A stretch of 64,000 nt of DNA. It comes from Sphaerulina vaccinii. Taxonomy: Eukaryota > Ascomycota > Dothideomycetes > Mycosphaerellales > Mycosphaerellaceae. The DNA lies in the NCBI GenBank assembly GCA_022570795.1, contig JAKUDP010000001.1:1054001-1118000 (forward strand), given 5' to 3'. The notes under the pieces are model-generated. The model searched no databases and was not told where the DNA came from. It saw only the letters and a list, made by a program, of their open reading frames with translations. The stretch's first letter is position 1, and each line of letters opens with the position of its first letter. The position numbers and the translations under genes were made by a program. Positions 63,512 to 64,000 of the stretch are shown here, piece after piece.

Positions 63512-64000
63512 GATGAATGAAGATAGGTGGCCTGGTGGCCGATCGTGCTCGTGCGACTCGTCTCAGGACTGCGTGAATTCTTGTCTGAGTGGATTGGTCC
63601 TTCTTTCTGCTAAAGTCACGGGCGGGTGGCTCTTGTCCGAGGACCTGCGGTCGTGCCAGCACAGCACTTGTCGTCCTGTGTTCGGTGTGCACGGAGGTAT
63701 GGCCGTGTTCCGCGATCTCATGCAGTAGGATTGCAGTGACGATCGACGTTAAGGAAGCTTCGTGGCGGTGCAAATTCGTTTTGAGTAGCTCGAAAGACAG
63801 TCTCTGCTCCGGCGATCCCGCTGTGCTTCGTCCTAGCACTTATGAGGAAGTATGTTCGTTTCAGGCAGTCTGTTGGTCTGCTGTATACTCGTGCGTATCA
63901 ACTGCTGTGCAGTGTTTGGAGATGAAAGGTTGTGATAGTGAGATGTCAATGTTGCGTAAGCAGAACGATATCCAGTCAATCGTAGTGTTTCAGTCCCACG
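63512..64000. other. Promoter region of the Pbs2-like gene
   Basis: 489 bp upstream of the MAPKK start to the window end. Minus-strand frames reaching 63839 lack motifs. No distinct element recognised. Confidence 0.5.

Noticed and set aside
1..64000. Transposons, CRISPR arrays, rRNA genes or integrated viral sequence
   Set aside because: No reverse transcriptase, transposase, integrase, terminal repeats, spaced repeats, rRNA-like or viral polymerase sequence was recognised on either strand.

Overview
The window reads as nuclear DNA of a filamentous ascomycete (Pezizomycotina). Genes lie about 2 kb apart on both strands, introns are mostly 40-60 nt with GTRNGT donors and YAG acceptors, and codon third positions are rich in C and G. 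The gene content fits: fungal Hsp104, Pbs2-type MAPKK, Dal5-type permease, DUF1770 and NIPA families, and a secreted tyrosinase. The overall flavour suggests Dothideomycetes, perhaps Mycosphaerellales, but that is inference. No transposon, rRNA, CRISPR array or intact tRNA was recognised.

Layout. 0-5.5 kb: a truncated P-loop/sulfotransferase-fold gene, a DUF1770 gene divergent from calcineurin B, then a 3-hydroxyisobutyrate dehydrogenase-like gene. 5.5-14.5 kb: a sparse stretch with a GT34 glycosyltransferase, two orphan proteins (one with an RS domain, a membrane segment and heptad repeats) and coding-like remnants interrupted by stops. 14.5-22.5 kb: a PhoD phosphodiesterase, a thaumatin-like protein, a small 2EXR/F-box-like protein, a Dal5-like permease and a probable small spliced gene. 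22.5-32.6 kb: a long coiled-coil protein with a probable 3' frameshift, a MARVEL-type membrane protein, a ubiquitin-like/WLM metalloprotease and an uncharacterised gene of about 1,420 residues.

33-41 kb: a PPPDE-thioredoxin-PUL fusion, a Golgi GDPase-like apyrase, a pyroglutamyl peptidase, a short-chain dehydrogenase and a mitochondrial K+/H+ exchange-related protein. 41-49 kb: a tyrosinase, an AFG1-like ATPase, a secreted or anchored orphan, a four-exon complex I subunit and a glutathione S-transferase. 49-64 kb: a tandem BTB protein, a CBM48-like domain protein, a NIPA-type Mg2+ transporter, Hsp104 and a Pbs2-type MAPKK.

Most genes are housekeeping or stress-related and form no biosynthetic cluster. 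Functional themes recur: Ca2+ and osmostress signalling (calcineurin B, Pbs2), protein quality control (Hsp104, AFG1-like, PPPDE-Trx-PUL, WLM protease) and mitochondrial function (K+/H+ exchange, complex I). I assembled exon structures by hand from splice signals and reading-frame continuity; where a junction is uncertain the entry says so.
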